Source: Spirochaetales bacterium | GTDB lineage: Bacteria > Spirochaetota > Spirochaetia > JABMQR01 | Reading direction: 5' to 3' | DNA: 64,000 bases | Assembly: GCA_018399255.1 (NCBI GenBank) | Contig: JAGYPA010000011.1 | Coordinates: 23,339-87,338, forward strand | Part shown: positions 63,297 to 64,000 of the stretch, piece by piece | Position numbering within the stretch: the stretch's first letter is position 1 | How the letters are laid out: every line of letters begins with the position of its first letter | Position numbers and translations under genes: made by a program | Notes under the pieces: generated by a model | The model's input: the letters and a program-made list of their open reading frames with translations, nothing else | What the model was told of the DNA's origin: nothing | Database searches by the model: none

Positions 63297-63325
63297 TTGA
63301 CATATAGGATTTTATATAAAATAAT
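63297..63325 (+). promoter_or_regulatory. Sigma-70 promoter of UroD paralogue 3
   Basis: TTGACA (63297-63302), 17-nt spacer and AATAAT (63320-63325), 40 nt before the ATG at 63365. It diverges from the binding-protein promoter 50 nt away. Confidence 0.65.
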
Positions 63326-63364
63326 AAAGTGATTTAAAATATTTTTTGCCTATACGGAGCGACA

Positions 63365-64000
63365 ATGTCATTAAACAGCCATCGACTGATAGAAAGTGCA
63401 TTGTTAAAAGAACCCACCGGCAGAACTCCCTGCTTTCCCCTCATTGATGCTGCCTACGCCTCGGCATTCAGCGGGAAAACCCTGCAGTCAGTGCAGCTGA
63501 ATCCATCGATCCATGCAGAGGTACTGACTGAATGTGCAGAAAAACTGCCTGTCGACGGGGTATACATCAACCTGTGCCTGCAGGAAAATCAAGTTATACA
63601 TATACAGGATAATCTCTATCTGCTCGATGATGCATTGACGCTTGCAATCCCTGAAAATGATGTGCTTTCAATCAAACAAACGGAGATAAACAATCTGAGT
63701 GATCCAAGAATTGAATCTGCTGAACTGTTTCATCCTGGCATGCTAGCTGTTTATGCGGCAATTCCTGAAACTGTCCGGAACACGCATGCTATGGTACCAG
63801 CTATTACTGGAACGTTTTCTCAAACAGCATTTTTATTTGGAGTGCAGAATCTTCTGATGGAGCTGTGGGACAGTCCCGATACCGTTTCTCGATCCTTGGA
63901 CCGTCGTCATAAAACGGTACTGAAACAGGCTGAAGATATCTGCAGTTCCGGCTCCCGCTTTGTCTGGTTAGGGGAAGGTCTCGGATCGGGAAGCCTGATA
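63365..64000 (+). CDS. UroD-family protein, paralogue 3 (partial)
   Basis: 212 codons open to the window end. MSLNSHRLIESALLKEPTGRTPCFPLIDAAYASAFSG is a UroD-type N-terminus, and GTFSQTAFLFGVQNLLMEL plus GEGLGSGSLI match later family blocks. Start after CGGAGCGACA. Divergent from a sugar importer whose operon ends in paralogue 2. The zinc-site region lies beyond the window. Confidence 0.78.
   Translation, partial: MSLNSHRLIESALLKEPTGRTPCFPLIDAAYASAFSGKTLQSVQLNPSIHAEVLTECAEKLPVDGVYINLCLQENQVIHIQDNLYLLDDALTLAIPENDVLSIKQTEINNLSDPRIESAELFHPGMLAVYAAIPETVRNTHAMVPAITGTFSQTAFLFGVQNLLMELWDSPDTVSRSLDRRHKTVLKQAEDICSSGSRFVWLGEGLGSGSLI

Noticed and set aside
1..64000. tRNA and rRNA genes, phage or integrase genes
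   Set aside because: No cloverleaf-like or rRNA sequence and no integrase, terminase or transposase reading frame was recognised by eye; a covariance-model search was not possible.

Overview
The window is about 50% GC, gene-dense, and carries most of its genes on the minus strand. Solute-binding proteins ending their signal peptide in FAGGSQE, FAEGQKE or FAAGS, without a lipobox Cys, together with many carbohydrate ABC operons, ROK/RpiR/LacI regulators and a stressosome operon, suggest a free-living Spirochaetota (Spirochaeta-like). This is an inference; there is no rRNA or tRNA here to settle it.

Layout: (1) 25-8230: a PhnD-like binding protein, a membrane histidine kinase and a sigma-54 response regulator overlap one another and lie upstream of an ABC importer (binding protein, fused permease, ATPase). 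That importer is preceded by a sigma-54 promoter with upstream dyads. (2) 8396-16387: a tripartite tricarboxylate-type transporter with FAH-family, DapA-family, 2-keto-3-deoxygalactonate kinase and KDPG-aldolase-type enzymes, under a divergent RpiR regulator: a sugar-acid catabolic operon. (3) 16413-21796: an RsbR-S-T-X stressosome operon ending in a large hybrid histidine kinase. (4) 22021-33974: a muropeptide recycling island with peptide ABC transporter, Ala-Glu epimerase, AnmK, MurQ and a MurR-like regulator, plus a frame-disrupted GNAT gene and a frame-disrupted serine hydrolase. (5) 34008-38281: an ArfB-like hydrolase, a 135-residue four-helix membrane protein with two HX13H pairs, a YesM-type kinase, and a convergent YesN-type regulator. 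(6) 38382-43356: a ribose-type ABC importer with a UroD-family protein. (7) 43636-46616: an HD hydrolase, a lipoprotein, and a gene graveyard (decayed B12-binding radical SAM gene abutting an esterase fragment). (8) 46705-52490: a sulfatase with a MalEFG-type importer and LacI repressor with two matching operators. (9) 52798-57143: ferredoxin, rubredoxin-like protein, SDR, KDG kinase, IclR. (10) 57322-64000: a MalEFG-type importer, ROK regulator and two more UroD-family genes, the last cut by the window end.

Three architectural themes recur. Short tandem repeats are inserted in-frame in surface loops or straddle stop codons. A REPIN-like palindromic element with GGTGTCTGACACC ends occurs in several copies. 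Every binding-protein gene that is followed by its permease or partner gene is separated from it by a stem-loop.
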